Positions 29,443-38,604 of a DNA stretch of 64,000 nt are shown here, one piece after another. Positions within the stretch are counted from its first letter, which is position 1. Every line of letters starts with the position of its first letter. The DNA lies in contig CP012157.1 in NCBI GenBank assembly GCA_001602455.1, positions 2,847,733 to 2,911,732 of the forward strand, written 5' to 3'. The DNA comes from Betaproteobacteria bacterium UKL13-2 (lineage in GTDB: Bacteria > Pseudomonadota > Gammaproteobacteria > Burkholderiales > Usitatibacteraceae). The notes under the pieces were generated by a model, which did not search any database, was not told the DNA's origin, and worked only from the letters and a program-made list of their open reading frames with translations. The position numbers were made by a program, and so were the translations under genes.

Positions 29443-30369
29443 TCATGCTTCTTTTTTCGCGCTGGCGTCGTCAGCGGCTTGACAATGTTGCGCGATTTCA
29501 TCCGCCAATCGCGGCCATAGCGGCTCGGGTAGGTCGTGCCCCATACCTTCGACAATCACCGCACGCGCCTCGCCGCCGCCCTCGCGGATGGCGCGTGCGG
29601 TTTCCAACCCCGCCGGGTAGGGAATCAACTCGTCTTGGTCGCCGTGCAACACCAGCGTCGGCACCTTGATTTGTCGGACGATTTTGGTGCGGTCGTCACT
29701 CGCCGCAATCGCGGCGATTTGCCGCGCACCACCCGGTGGATTGTTGCGCCGCGCAACGTGCTGCTCACACAGGGCGCGCAAACGCGCCTGGTCGGGTCGA
29801 TAGGTCTGGCTGCTGATGGTATTGAGCAGATACATCATGCGCTCTACCGCCGCCTGCACATCTTTAGGCTTCGCTGGTCGGCTCAAAATCGCCCGCATGG
29901 TTCGCCAGCTTGCCTTGGGCAAGCTGCGCCGCCCAGTGGTGGACATGATTGAGGTCAAACTTGCCACCCGCGACGGTAGCGACGCGGCAAGGTTCTGCGC
30001 GATCATGCCGCCCATGCTGGCACCAACCAGATGCACACGCGGCAGACCGAGTGCGCCGATTAGCGCTGACGTATCCATCGCCATATCGTCAAGGCTGTAG
30101 GGTGCCTTGACGCTCAAACCCATCATGTAACGCAGGTACTGCAGGGGAATATTCGGGGTGCCCAGCCAATCGAGCTGGGTGGACAATCCTGCATCGCGAT
30201 TGTCAAACCGCACAACATAGAAGCCACGATCGACCAACATTTCACAAAACGGCTCGGGCCACAGAATCATCTGTACACCCAGCCCCATGACCAACACGAT
30301 GGGTGGACGCTCGGGATGGCCACGCGCCTCGTAATGCAGGCTAATACCGTTGGCGTCAATATTCGGCAT
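29443..30369 (-). CDS. Alpha/beta hydrolase
   Basis: A 308-residue serine hydrolase of the alpha/beta fold. The nucleophile elbow is GASMGG (about 116-121), the acid lies in LHGDQDELIP (about 244-253) and the histidine in GMGHDLPEP (about 275-283). The oxyanion region VLVMGLGVQMILWP is near residue 26. There is no signal peptide, so it is likely cytoplasmic. It lies 34 bp after the lipase-like gene on the same strand, downstream of a wax-ester/diacylglycerol acyltransferase gene. A role in lipid or ester metabolism is plausible but unproven. The substrate is unknown. Confidence 0.85.
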   Translation of the reverse strand: MPNIDANGISLHYEARGHPERPPIVLVMGLGVQMILWPEPFCEMLVDRGFYVVRFDNRDAGLSTQLDWLGTPNIPLQYLRYMMGLSVKAPYSLDDMAMDTSALIGALGLPRVHLVGASMGGMIAQNLAASLPSRVASLTSIMSTTGRRSLPKASWRTMRAILSRPAKPKDVQAAVERMMYLLNTISSQTYRPDQARLRALCEQHVARRNNPPGGARQIAAIAASDDRTKIVRQIKVPTLVLHGDQDELIPYPAGLETARAIREGGGEARAVIVEGMGHDLPEPLWPRLADEIAQHCQAADDASAKKEA

Positions 30370-30402
30370 CGTTAGTCGGTATTAGTCATGCATTAGTCAG
30401 CA

Positions 30403-31257
30403 TTACTCGCCGCGCTCAGTATCGCGATAAAAATACTGTCGCCATCCGCTCCGATCAAACGAGCGCCACTTGCCCTCTGGCTGCGACAATCGATCCGCGA
30501 CCGCGTAAAGCGCAGTGGGATTCAGCCCAATGCCGATGTGGCTCGCAACAACTTCAATATTCTCGGCAAGTTTGCCCGGCGTTTGGTGCGACAACTGCCA
30601 CGCGACCACACCATCGGTACGCGAGTAGATTGACGTCGTTGGTATGGACGGCGGCTGTTTCAACTGCGCCAACAGGTGCGGGTCATTGAGCTTGTGCCCA
30701 CTGGCATATTCGTAATACCACCACGCATTAGTCGCTTTTGGGTCGCCCGAAAACGGTGTTCCCAGCGTCACCACGCTACGCACAAAGTCGGGTAAGGCTT
30801 TCGCAAATTCGCGTGCGTAAATGCCCCCAAGGCTCCAACCAACAAGCGACACCCGCCGCCCGGTCGCTTTCACGATATCACCGATACGATCAATACTTTT
30901 TTGCAGCACGCCTTCGCGGGGTCCCATGTTGCGACCCAGATCCCAGCCGTAGGTGTCGTAGCCTTGTCCCGATAAAAAATTTCGTAGCGGCACGGTCGAC
31001 AAATCACCTGCGCCTAGCCCAGGAAAAACAATCACCGCATGACCATCACCCACCGGCGCGTTCTTCAAAAGCGGCCACGCCGCAAGCGTGGCACCAAACT
31101 CCCACGGTGCCCGAGCCTCCATTGCCAGCAATAGTGCATTAGGTGCCTTGAGTTGCCGCTCCATCCGTTCTATTTCCGCCGCCCACAATGGACGCTCCTC
31201 CTCCGAGGGGGGCGCGTGGCGGGACGACTTCGACGTTTGCTTCTTTAGTATGGCCAT
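30403..31257 (-). CDS. Lipase-like alpha/beta hydrolase
   Basis: About 284 residues from ATG 31257; a TTG six bases earlier is possible and no strong ribosome site is visible. Motifs: VIVFPGLGAGDLSTVPLRNF for the oxyanion hole (about 77-96), the nucleophile elbow GWSLGG (about 142-147), SRTDGVV for the acid region, and SHIGIGLNPTALYAVADRL for the histidine. This arrangement resembles PGAP1/lipase-type esterases. It is co-oriented between the acyltransferase gene and another hydrolase, suggesting a storage-lipid locus. The acyltransferase is now disrupted. Confidence 0.8.
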   Translation of the reverse strand: MAILKKQTSKSSRHAPPSEEERPLWAAEIERMERQLKAPNALLLAMEARAPWEFGATLAAWPLLKNAPVGDGHAVIVFPGLGAGDLSTVPLRNFLSGQGYDTYGWDLGRNMGPREGVLQKSIDRIGDIVKATGRRVSLVGWSLGGIYAREFAKALPDFVRSVVTLGTPFSGDPKATNAWWYYEYASGHKLNDPHLLAQLKQPPSIPTTSIYSRTDGVVAWQLSHQTPGKLAENIEVVASHIGIGLNPTALYAVADRLSQPEGKWRSFDRSGWRQYFYRDTERGE

Positions 31258-31290
31258 GTTCAAAACAAATTTTGTTAATTGGGGGGACGG

Positions 31291-32375
31291 CTATCGCGTC
31301 TTCGATGGGGTGCGTTTGACAGCTCTTTTGGTCGTCGCCGTCGCGGTCTGCTTGCTCGTCGTTAAGGTCACCTTCGGGGTGCGCGTTGCAACCTTTTTGG
31401 CGACCTTGGTCGATGCTTCTGTACGCACAGCCAACGCCCGCAACTCTTCATGTGCGGCGCGCAGCATGCCGGCAAACTTATCGAGCTTCGGCACTTCGTC
31501 TTTAGCGGCGATAAAACCATAGTCGAGCATACCGGCGTAACTATGAATCGTGATGTTCAACGCGAGACCGTGCGTGACAATGGAAACCGGATAGTAGGCG
31601 GTCATTTTTGCCCCTGCCATGTACAGCGGTATTGGCGGCCCTGGGATATTAGAAATGACCACATTCGCCACAACCGGTATTCGATTAGTCGCGACCGCCG
31701 CTTTATACAGCGGCGTGATGATCGACATTAACCAAGGGATGCCCAGCGTGGGCAAATCTGATGTCGCGCTAGACATCACCCCCTTCATTGCGCCCGTCGC
31801 CATCTTAGCGGCTTCGCTTGACTTCTTAATCGCCTCAATGCGCTTGGCAGGATCAGCGATATTCGTCGCCAGATTGATCAGCATCATGGTCACTTGATTA
31901 TTCTGTGACGTGTCTCCCGGCGCCCTCAAGCTGGCCGGTACCGCACTGACCATCGCCTTCGCAAGCGCCGCTTTGTCCTTGGCAAAATAGCGTCGCAATG
32001 CACCGGCACAAGTGGCCAGCACGATTTCGTTGAGCTTAACCTCGAAGTGTTTGGCGATTGCTTTGGTCTCATCGAGCGGCAGTCGTGCGGTCGCAAAGGA
32101 TCGTTTGCCGCCGATGGTGACATTGAGCGGTGTGCGCGGGCCTAACTTGATGCCCGTTTTTTCGTAACCGCGTAGCAACTTCTTCGCTGCCTGCAGCGGT
32201 GTATCCGTCGCCTTCAGTGTTGCCACGCTGGCAGCCACATTCGCCAGGCTCGCCGCCGAGTCGATGACGCCGGTGAGTTGCTCGGACGGTGCGCCCAACT
32301 TCTTCGCTTGAGACGCCGACAATGCCGACACCGTCAGCCCGCCAACCATCTTTACCGCATTGGGCACGGCTTTAA
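31291..32375 (-). pseudogene. Wax ester synthase/DGAT-like acyltransferase, 3' part
   Basis: C-terminal two thirds of a WS/DGAT-family O-acyltransferase, cut from its 5' part by the IS at 32376-33649. It keeps family features such as LNEIVLATCAGALRRYF, SAVPASLRAP, NVVISNIPGPPIPLYMAGAK and LNITIHSYAGMLDYGF, and ends in a Lys/Thr-rich tail. Removing the IS and one TAA target copy joins it in frame to 33650-34271, giving one protein of 567 residues. A new start inside this part (ATG 32367) is open but would lack the HHxxxDG active site. Confidence 0.88.
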
Positions 32376-33649
32376 GGAAACGCCGATTTATTCACAACCT
32401 CTGCCAACGGCAAGCATAGTAGAAACGTTTTTGCTGCAAGCCCACACAACCTGACAGCGCCATGGACAACAAATCTACGAAGCCACAGCAAATGAGTTTT
32501 GCCCAAGTCGAATACAGCGCCAAGAAGAAGCTCACGCGGCGCGATATCTTTTTGGCCAAGATGGAACAGGTTGTGCCGTGGGAGAGACTCATTGCCGTGG
32601 TGGAGCCGCACTACCCGAAGAGCGGCAGACGTGGCCGCCCGCCGATTGGCATTGAACGCATGCTGCGCATGTATTTTATTCAACAGTGGTACGGGTTAGC
32701 CGATGTTGCGGTAGAAGACGCGATTTACGACAGCCAAGCGCTACGCAACTTCTGCGCCATTGATCTTGCCGTATCCAGTGTGCCTGACAGCACCACACTC
32801 ATGGACTTTCGTCACCTGCTCGAAAAGAACGCATTGCCGCAAGCCATGCTCAAGGAGGTCAATGCACTACTCAAAGAGCGCGGGTTGCTCATGAGTCAAG
32901 GCACACTCATTGACGCCACCCTGATCGCCGCGCCCAGTTCCACCAAGAACAAGTCACGCAAGCGCGACCCAGAAATGCATCAAGCCAAGAAAGGCAACCA
33001 ATGGCACTTTGGGATGAAAGCACACATAGGCGCGGATGAGCAGTCAGGCTTGGTGCACACGGTGGTGAGTACAGCCGCGCATGAGAGTGACGTCAGTCAG
33101 ACGGCCAATCTGATGCATGGTGAAGAGGCGTGCATGGGTGCAGATGCGGGCTACGTTGGCGCGGCAAAGCGCGAGGAAGTCGTCGCCAAGCTACAAGGAC
33201 GTGCGGTTGAGATGAAGTGGCGCATTGCCAAACGCCGCAAGCCGCTCAAGGAGATGGCGGCGTGCTGGCAAAAGGATCTGGCGCTGGCCTACGAGAAGCT
33301 GAAGGCCAGCATTCGCGCCAAGGTAGAGCATCCGTTCCATGTGGTCAAGAATATCTTCAAGCACAAGAAGACACGCTACCAAGGCATTGCCAAGAACGAT
33401 GCACAGCTTAACGTGCTGTTTGCCTTGAGTAATTTGTATATGGTGAGGGGGAAGTTGTGTCCGTAGTGGGGCAAGGCGGCGAATTGCCGCAAAAAGGCAG
33501 CCAAATGGCAACTAAACACGAGAGGTGCGCAGCAAAAGAGGCATCAATACGCTGCGTAAGAAAAAACTGAGCAACAAAACAGCGGCGCAGAGGTGCGTTT
33601 GGCGCTTTTATACAGTGACGCTCAAAAATTCATTAAATCGGCGCTTCCC
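32376..33649 (+). mobile_element. IS5-family insertion sequence (1274 bp)
   Basis: Complete element with imperfect terminal inverted repeats: left end GGAAACGCCGATTTATT, right end (reverse strand) GGGAAGCGCCGATTTAAT. It is flanked on both sides by TAA (32373-32375 and 33650-33652), a 3-bp target duplication. Excision in silico restores an unbroken acyltransferase reading frame, which fixes both ends. One transposase gene occupies most of it. The 165-bp tail after the transposase has no gene. Confidence 0.93.
32462..33466 (+). CDS. IS5-family transposase
   Basis: 334-residue DDE transposase. The N-terminal part carries RRGRPPIGIERMLRMYFIQQ, typical of the IS5 group. Catalytic residues are the aspartates in GTLIDATL and MGADAGYVGA and the glutamate in IRAKVEHPFHVVK, which fits the IS5 signature R-x3-E-x6-K. 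The frame is open and of normal length, so the element may still be mobile. It is transcribed against the interrupted gene. Confidence 0.95.
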   Translation: MDNKSTKPQQMSFAQVEYSAKKKLTRRDIFLAKMEQVVPWERLIAVVEPHYPKSGRRGRPPIGIERMLRMYFIQQWYGLADVAVEDAIYDSQALRNFCAIDLAVSSVPDSTTLMDFRHLLEKNALPQAMLKEVNALLKERGLLMSQGTLIDATLIAAPSSTKNKSRKRDPEMHQAKKGNQWHFGMKAHIGADEQSGLVHTVVSTAAHESDVSQTANLMHGEEACMGADAGYVGAAKREEVVAKLQGRAVEMKWRIAKRRKPLKEMAACWQKDLALAYEKLKASIRAKVEHPFHVVKNIFKHKKTRYQGIAKNDAQLNVLFALSNLYMVRGKLCP

Positions 33650-34271
33650 TAAGTATCTTGCCGTACTGCGCCACGCTGGTACGGAAGGCGGCGGAGATCA
33701 TGCGTGCGGCCGATGGCGTCAGGGACGAGGACGAGGCCGAGGACGCGGCGGCTGACTTTTCTGTTGTTGATTTTTCCCTCGCCGCAGGCCTGGGCTCGAT
33801 ATCGAGTACGGCTTGGGCTAACGCAACACCACCCTGCCCATCTAACCCCGCGTGGTGAATCTTGGCGTAGAACGCGACCTCGCCCGATTCAAGACCTTCG
33901 ATGACGGTGAACTGCCACAGCGGACGATCACGGTCGAGCATGCCTTCATGTAGCTTCGCCACAGCCGATTCAAGTTGGAGGCGGGTGCCGGGCTTGGGTA
34001 ACTTCAACCATTGGATGTGCCCATCGAGGTCGATCTCGTCAGCCTCCACCCAGATCGGATTCGCCAGATCAAACGGCATAAAGGCCAGCTTGCGCGAAAA
34101 CAGCGGTGCCAAATGCATACGTGCGGCGATATGTGCGCGAATGTTTTTGTAGAAGCTGGTCCGATGACCTTTCGGCTTCTCCATCAAGATCAAGCTGCCA
34201 ACGTGCATCGGTGTTTCCGGCGTCTCCAGATACAGGAACAACGCATCGAGCGCGGACAGGTGGTTGAGCAT
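33650..34271 (-). pseudogene. Wax ester synthase/DGAT-like acyltransferase, 5' part
   Basis: N-terminal third of the acyltransferase: LNHLSALDALFLYLETPETP at the start, and the active-site motif HHAGLDG (HHxxxDG) near residue 145. It ends in a Ser/Ala-rich linker and runs into the IS, which supplies the codons REAPI and a stop (reading ends at 33633). Enzymes of this family esterify fatty acyl-CoA to fatty alcohols or diacylglycerol. As it stands, the catalytic motif is separated from the C-terminal domain, so activity is unlikely. Confidence 0.88.
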
Positions 34272-34286
34272 CACTATTTTTTTCGC

Positions 34287-34828
<542 letters not shown>

Positions 34829-34832
34829 CTTA

Positions 34833-35219
34833 CTAGGGTTTTGATTTCTTTTCACGAGCGATTTTTTCGCGGAGATCGTCTTCATCAGCATGCAGTTTAT
34901 GCAAAAAACGATGCACCAACGGCGCAAACACGATACCGGCACTCATCACCAACATCAGCCCCGAATAAATTGCGTACACGCCCGAAAAGATCTTGGCTGC
35001 GGTCGTCTCGGGTACCGCCAGCGGCCCCATCCCCGAGAGGATCATTGCGGCGTTCACAAATGCGTCTGCCCAATCAAGCTTCGCAAAAAAGTAACGGTAC
35101 CCGATCATGCCAATGACAAGTGAGACAGTGATCAGCGCGACGCCCAGCAGCAGCGCCCACCATTGTCGGGAGATGAATTGCGCCCGCGGTAAAACCGGTT
35201 TGGAGATGTGCTCGAACAT
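34833..35219 (-). CDS. Small membrane protein, ion-channel-like
   Basis: 128 residues with two clear hydrophobic segments (about 20-43 and 82-105) flanking a pore-loop-like stretch AAMILSGMGPLAVPETTAAK (about 57-76). It ends in a strongly charged cytoplasmic tail (EDDLREKIAREKKSKP). The layout helix-loop-helix resembles two-helix potassium channels, but the loop has SGMGP where a selectivity filter would have TVGYGD-like residues, so ion selectivity is doubtful. Family-level function is unknown. It stands alone between tadA and a RidA gene. Confidence 0.65.
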   Translation of the reverse strand: MFEHISKPVLPRAQFISRQWWALLLGVALITVSLVIGMIGYRYFFAKLDWADAFVNAAMILSGMGPLAVPETTAAKIFSGVYAIYSGLMLVMSAGIVFAPLVHRFLHKLHADEDDLREKIAREKKSKP

Positions 35220-35251
35220 ATATCGCTACCCAGCGGCGCTATTCCGACGTG

Positions 35252-35650
35252 CTACCCAACCGCGCCAACACCAACAAAGGCATCAACTTCGATTTCGACC
35301 AAGTGCTGTGGGTCGATCAATTTGGAGACTTCCACCATGGTTGAAGCCGGGCGGATGTCACCGAAGAACTCACCGTGAACGCCGCCCACGGCCTGCCAAT
35401 CGGCGATATTGGTCACATACAAGCGAGTACGAACCACATCGCGCAGTGACGCACCCGCTTCTGCCAAGGCACGCTCGATTTTTTGCAGAATGTAACGCGT
35501 CTGCTCCCCCGCGTTGCCTACCGCCATTACCGCCCCGCTTGCATCCGAGGCAGTGGTTCCGGCCACCCATACATGATTGCGCACACGAACCGCACGCGAG
35601 TAACCGACTTTGGATTCCCACGGTGTGCCCGATGAAATGTTTTGGCGCAT
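35252..35650 (-). CDS. RidA/YjgF-family protein
   Basis: 132 residues. RidA-type proteins form trimers and many hydrolyse reactive enamine/imine intermediates. The product has the family segments VWVAGTTASDASG, QTRYILQKIERALAEAGASL, VVRTRLYVTNIADW and the C-terminal RPASTMVEVSKLIDPQHLVEIEVDAF, including the conserved arginine in RPAST. This is the subgroup with an N-terminal SGTPWESKVGYSRAVRV. Whether it has deaminase activity on a defined substrate is not evident. It is followed by the frameshifted HEPN gene upstream on the same strand. Confidence 0.9.
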   Translation of the reverse strand: MRQNISSGTPWESKVGYSRAVRVRNHVWVAGTTASDASGAVMAVGNAGEQTRYILQKIERALAEAGASLRDVVRTRLYVTNIADWQAVGGVHGEFFGDIRPASTMVEVSKLIDPQHLVEIEVDAFVGVGAVG

Positions 35651-35663
35651 TCGCTTCTCTTTC

Positions 35664-36090
35664 TCAGTTTTTCGTTAACACCACCGCAGCGCTCAATAGT
35701 TGCTCAGTCAACATGATCAGTTCCTTTAACGCCGCGCCATCTACCTCAAGAAATCCCTCGTACTCCGCAAGATTTCGTTTGCGATGCGCGTCGTCGAACA
35801 AACACCACTTGGACGGTGGCCATCCGATTGTATGCGCGAGACGTTGGAAGACGAGGTAACGCACTTCGCTATCCAAACTGGCGCAACGCAGCGAGTGACG
35901 CCGCGTGTGCCAAATGATACGCCACCAAAAACCCGCCTTCCAAGGATTGCCCGTCAATCCGCGCATCAGCCAGGCGACGCCGAGCCATCGCCAGCAAGCG
36001 CTCGATCTCCAGGGCATCGGTTAGCTCCCGCTTGAGCTGCCCCGCGTTGGCGAGGTTTTCAAGCGCAACCAAATTGGCGCCGTTAGGCAA
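35664..36090 (-). pseudogene. HEPN-domain protein, frameshifted
   Basis: Two overlapping readings make one protein. The N-terminal part runs from a TTG at 36090 (PNGANLVALENL) to AASLAALRQFG and TAG at 35869. The C-terminal part, in another frame, continues SEVRYLVFQRLAHTIG, FDDAHRKRNLAEYEG and LLSAAVVLTKN. One extra base near 35870 would join them, giving about 142 residues. The RxxxxLAEY-type end and helical makeup fit HEPN proteins, often toxins or partners of MNT nucleotidyltransferases. Just upstream, the codons SGPVIAIIADAEVALA and a stop overlap the TTG and could be the tail of a truncated partner ending at the recombinase insertion. Confidence 0.6.
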
Positions 36091-36148
36091 GAGCGACCTC
36101 TGCGTCTGCGATGATCGCGATCACCGGACCGCTGAGGACCTTGTTAAC

Positions 36149-36197
36149 AGCGCACAGCCCTGTCCACAAACAAAGCAGCCATGCTGACCAAGGGCGC
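36149..36197 (+). repeat. 49-bp direct repeat, left copy (DUF1016-derived)
   Basis: Matches 40336-40384 at 48 of 49 bases. In the right copy these bases encode RTALSTNKAAMLTKG of a DUF1016 protein. Here they form the leader and first codons of the recombinase gene. Confidence 0.85.
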
Positions 36198-37168
36198 TGG
36201 CGCAGCTTTGTCTGTGCGCAGCACCACCACATTAAACAGCACGCTAGAAACGCCACCAGAGGCCGTTTTGAGCGGTTTTTCTAGCACTGCCGAGCACTTT
36301 CTGGCGGCAAGTCAATCGGCGGCCACAAAACGCGCCTATGCCTCGGATTTAAGAAGTTTTCTAGCCAACGGCGGGAGCATTCCGGCCAGCCCTGCTGTTT
36401 TGGCCGAATACCTGGCCTCGTGTGCAGAAAAATTATCCGTGGCGACCATCGAGCGCCGACTGACCGCCATCCACAAGGCGCACCTTGAAAAATCTTTGAA
36501 ATCCCCTGCCCAAAGCGAAACCGTCAAACGTGTGATGCAGGGCATCCGCCGCACGCTGGGCACCAAGCAGCGGCAGGTACAGCCTATGCTCAAAGACGAC
36601 TTGTTGGCCGCGCTGGTAATGATCGACCGCCAAAAGATGCGAGTCAAAGCGGCACGGGATCGCGCACTGCTACTGGTGGGGTTTGCATCAGCCATGCGCA
36701 GGTCAGAACTTGTCGGCGTGATGGTGGATCACATCACACACCTGCCCAATGGTTTAGAAATTTTCTTGCCATCGTCGAAGACTTGACCAAGACCGTCAAG
36801 GCCGAACCGTGTTCATTCCCCATGCCAACGGCGACCGCTGTCCGGTGCGTGCCTTGGTGGATTGGCTGGAAATCGCAGGTATCAAAGAGGGGTATGTTTT
36901 TCGTGCAGTCACCCGTCATGACCGCATTGCACGGCATGGGTTGTCAGCGCAATCGGTGGCACTGGTGGTGAAGGCATCGGTGGCGCGTGTGGGCGGCGAC
37001 TCCAAAAACGTCAGCGGCCACAGCTTGAGGGCTGGCTACTGCACGAGCGCAGCGGAAAAGGGTTTGCAGCCGTGGCAGATACGCGAGCAAACCGGGCACA
37101 AATCAGATGTGACTTTGGCGAAGTACATCCGCCCAGTGGCGAAGCGAAAAATACCTTCCTTACTGTGA
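36181..37168 (+). pseudogene. Tyrosine recombinase, frameshifted
   Basis: Phage-type integrase of about 328 residues split by one extra T at 36783/36784. The first reading (to TGA 36784) has the SAM-like N-terminal domain (SQSAATKRAYASDLRSFLAN) and the first catalytic arginine in SAMRRSELVGV. After the shift, DRQGRTVFIPHANGDRCPVR continues, with HSLRAGYCTSAAEKG (catalytic His and Arg) and TGHKSDVTLAKYIRP (His and the tyrosine nucleophile). All catalytic residues survive but in two frames. Its first codons lie in a DUF1016-derived repeat. A partial second copy is at 40529-40747. Confidence 0.85.
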
Positions 37169-37219
37169 ACGGATTTGGCACCTTATCATGCGTCATCAAA
37201 AAGATGCCTTGGAGGCAAG

Positions 37220-38215
37220 ATGCCTGAGTCACTACTGTTCGTAAATATAGGTTGGATGAAACGCTACGATGGACAATCTGACGATGACCCAACCATCGGA
37301 AATCATGGCTGGTTAAAGAATCACAAATGGGGACATGAAGCATGGAATTTCAAACCATATCGAGGCCATGTTTATGGCTATGTTCCGGGGCGACCATCTG
37401 ACTTTGATCTCACCAAGCTAGGTGCAGCAAAGAGTGATGATTCGGTTAGTGGTGTGACGGTTATTTTCATTGCTCGTGAACCTAGAAGCAAACAGACTCG
37501 CATCGTTGGCTGGTATCGAAACGCTACGGTCTATAAGCGCGTAGGCAACGCCACGATTGCGCGAGCGCCCAACGTTGAGGTTGAGTATTGCATCGTTGCG
37601 AATCACGCTGATGCCACCCTTCTTCCTGCGCTTCAAAGACCTATGCAGATTCCAACCGCAAAGGTTGCGGGGAATTTGGGACAAAGTCCGAGGTGGTACG
37701 GTGGCACTGATGCATTTCGGGACAAGGTGCGTCAGTACGTGAATTCTGGCGGAGCATTGGATTCAATAAAACACTCACCTCCCATTCGGTCGCCTCGAAA
37801 TTCAAACCCGGAAATCCGAAAGATGATTGAAGTTGCGGCGATAAGGCACGCCACGAAATTCTACGAATCAGTCGAAGGAGGCTCCTGGCAAATTCAAAGC
37901 GTTGAGCAGGATGGTGTCGGGTGGGATTTGACTGCCACACGTAGCAACGAAATACTCAAGATTGAAGTGAAGGGGTTGTCCGGCAACGTGGTTTGCGTCG
38001 AATTGACACCAAATGAATTCAAAAAAATGTTGTCCCCGGAGCATCGCTCAGACTACGTGATTTATGTCGTTACTGAGGCAGGAACCAGCAAAGCAAAAAG
38101 TCACGTCTTCTATTACAACGCGCTGGTCAGAAAAGGCAAACAGCACCTTTGGATCGCTGAGGATGGCAGACAGTTGAGAATTAAGGAACTGACTGGGGCT
38201 CGTCTAACGGTCTAG
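37220..38215 (+). CDS. DUF3883-type protein, possible defence nuclease-like gene
   Basis: 331 residues from ATG 37220, which follows GGAGG with a 5-nt gap. The N-terminal half (about 1-180) has NIGWMKRYDG, HKWGHEAWNFKPYRGHVYGY and IARE-(x)5-TRIVGWYRNATVY, a region I recognise only as a common partner of this domain. The C-terminal part (about 215-330) carries GVGWDLTATR and LKIEVKGLSG followed by VELTPNEFKKM. This is the DUF3883 core, which resembles restriction-endonuclease folds (the E-V-K of a PD-(D/E)XK-like site). Such genes often sit in defence islands; the recombinase and toxin-antitoxin genes around it fit. No methylase or helicase partner is intact nearby. Confidence 0.7.
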   Translation: MPESLLFVNIGWMKRYDGQSDDDPTIGNHGWLKNHKWGHEAWNFKPYRGHVYGYVPGRPSDFDLTKLGAAKSDDSVSGVTVIFIAREPRSKQTRIVGWYRNATVYKRVGNATIARAPNVEVEYCIVANHADATLLPALQRPMQIPTAKVAGNLGQSPRWYGGTDAFRDKVRQYVNSGGALDSIKHSPPIRSPRNSNPEIRKMIEVAAIRHATKFYESVEGGSWQIQSVEQDGVGWDLTATRSNEILKIEVKGLSGNVVCVELTPNEFKKMLSPEHRSDYVIYVVTEAGTSKAKSHVFYYNALVRKGKQHLWIAEDGRQLRIKELTGARLTV

Positions 38216-38241
38216 TCCCTTTAATCTTTTCCTGTAGGAGA

Positions 38242-38604
38242 TTAGGCAGTAGCAAGCATCAAATACCCAATCTCTGCTTTTGCGGGACGATCCTCGATTT
38301 CAATGTCGCAGCCGAGCCGGGTGAGGCAATCCATCAGCTTGCGTTCGGACAAGTTGGTGAAGTCACCACGCATCATGTCGGAGACCTTCGGTTGGGTGAT
38401 GCCCATGAGCTTGGCCGCTTCCTGCTGGGTCAGATTGCGCACTTTAATTGCCTTGCGGATTTCGATCACCAAGCCAGTTTCGATCTTGAGCTTTTCGGCA
38501 TCGGCTAGGCCAAGGTCAGCAAACACGTTGCCAGAACCGCGATGCACTTCAACGCCTTCGACCAGTTGCGTTTCCATCAGCCTTTTTATTTCGGTCTGCC
38601 TCAT
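38242..38604 (-). CDS. XRE-family helix-turn-helix protein
   Basis: 120 residues with the DNA-binding helix-turn-helix at about 58-80 (NLTQQEAAKLMGITQPKVSD) preceded by GNVFADLGLADAEKLKIETG. This layout is typical of small HigA-like antitoxin or regulator proteins. Its ATG overlaps the stop of the PIN gene by ATGA, so it is co-translated as the third gene of the Phd-PIN-XRE operon. Usually such proteins pair with RelE-type toxins; here the neighbour is a PIN protein, so it may regulate this operon or be a leftover from another pair. Confidence 0.82.
   Translation of the reverse strand: MRQTEIKRLMETQLVEGVEVHRGSGNVFADLGLADAEKLKIETGLVIEIRKAIKVRNLTQQEAAKLMGITQPKVSDMMRGDFTNLSERKLMDCLTRLGCDIEIEDRPAKAEIGYLMLATA

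Noticed and set aside
31291-32367. Acyltransferase 3' part as an independent functional gene
   Set aside because: It lacks the HHxxxDG active-site motif, which is in the part beyond the IS. Precise in-frame reconstruction shows it is half of one gene.
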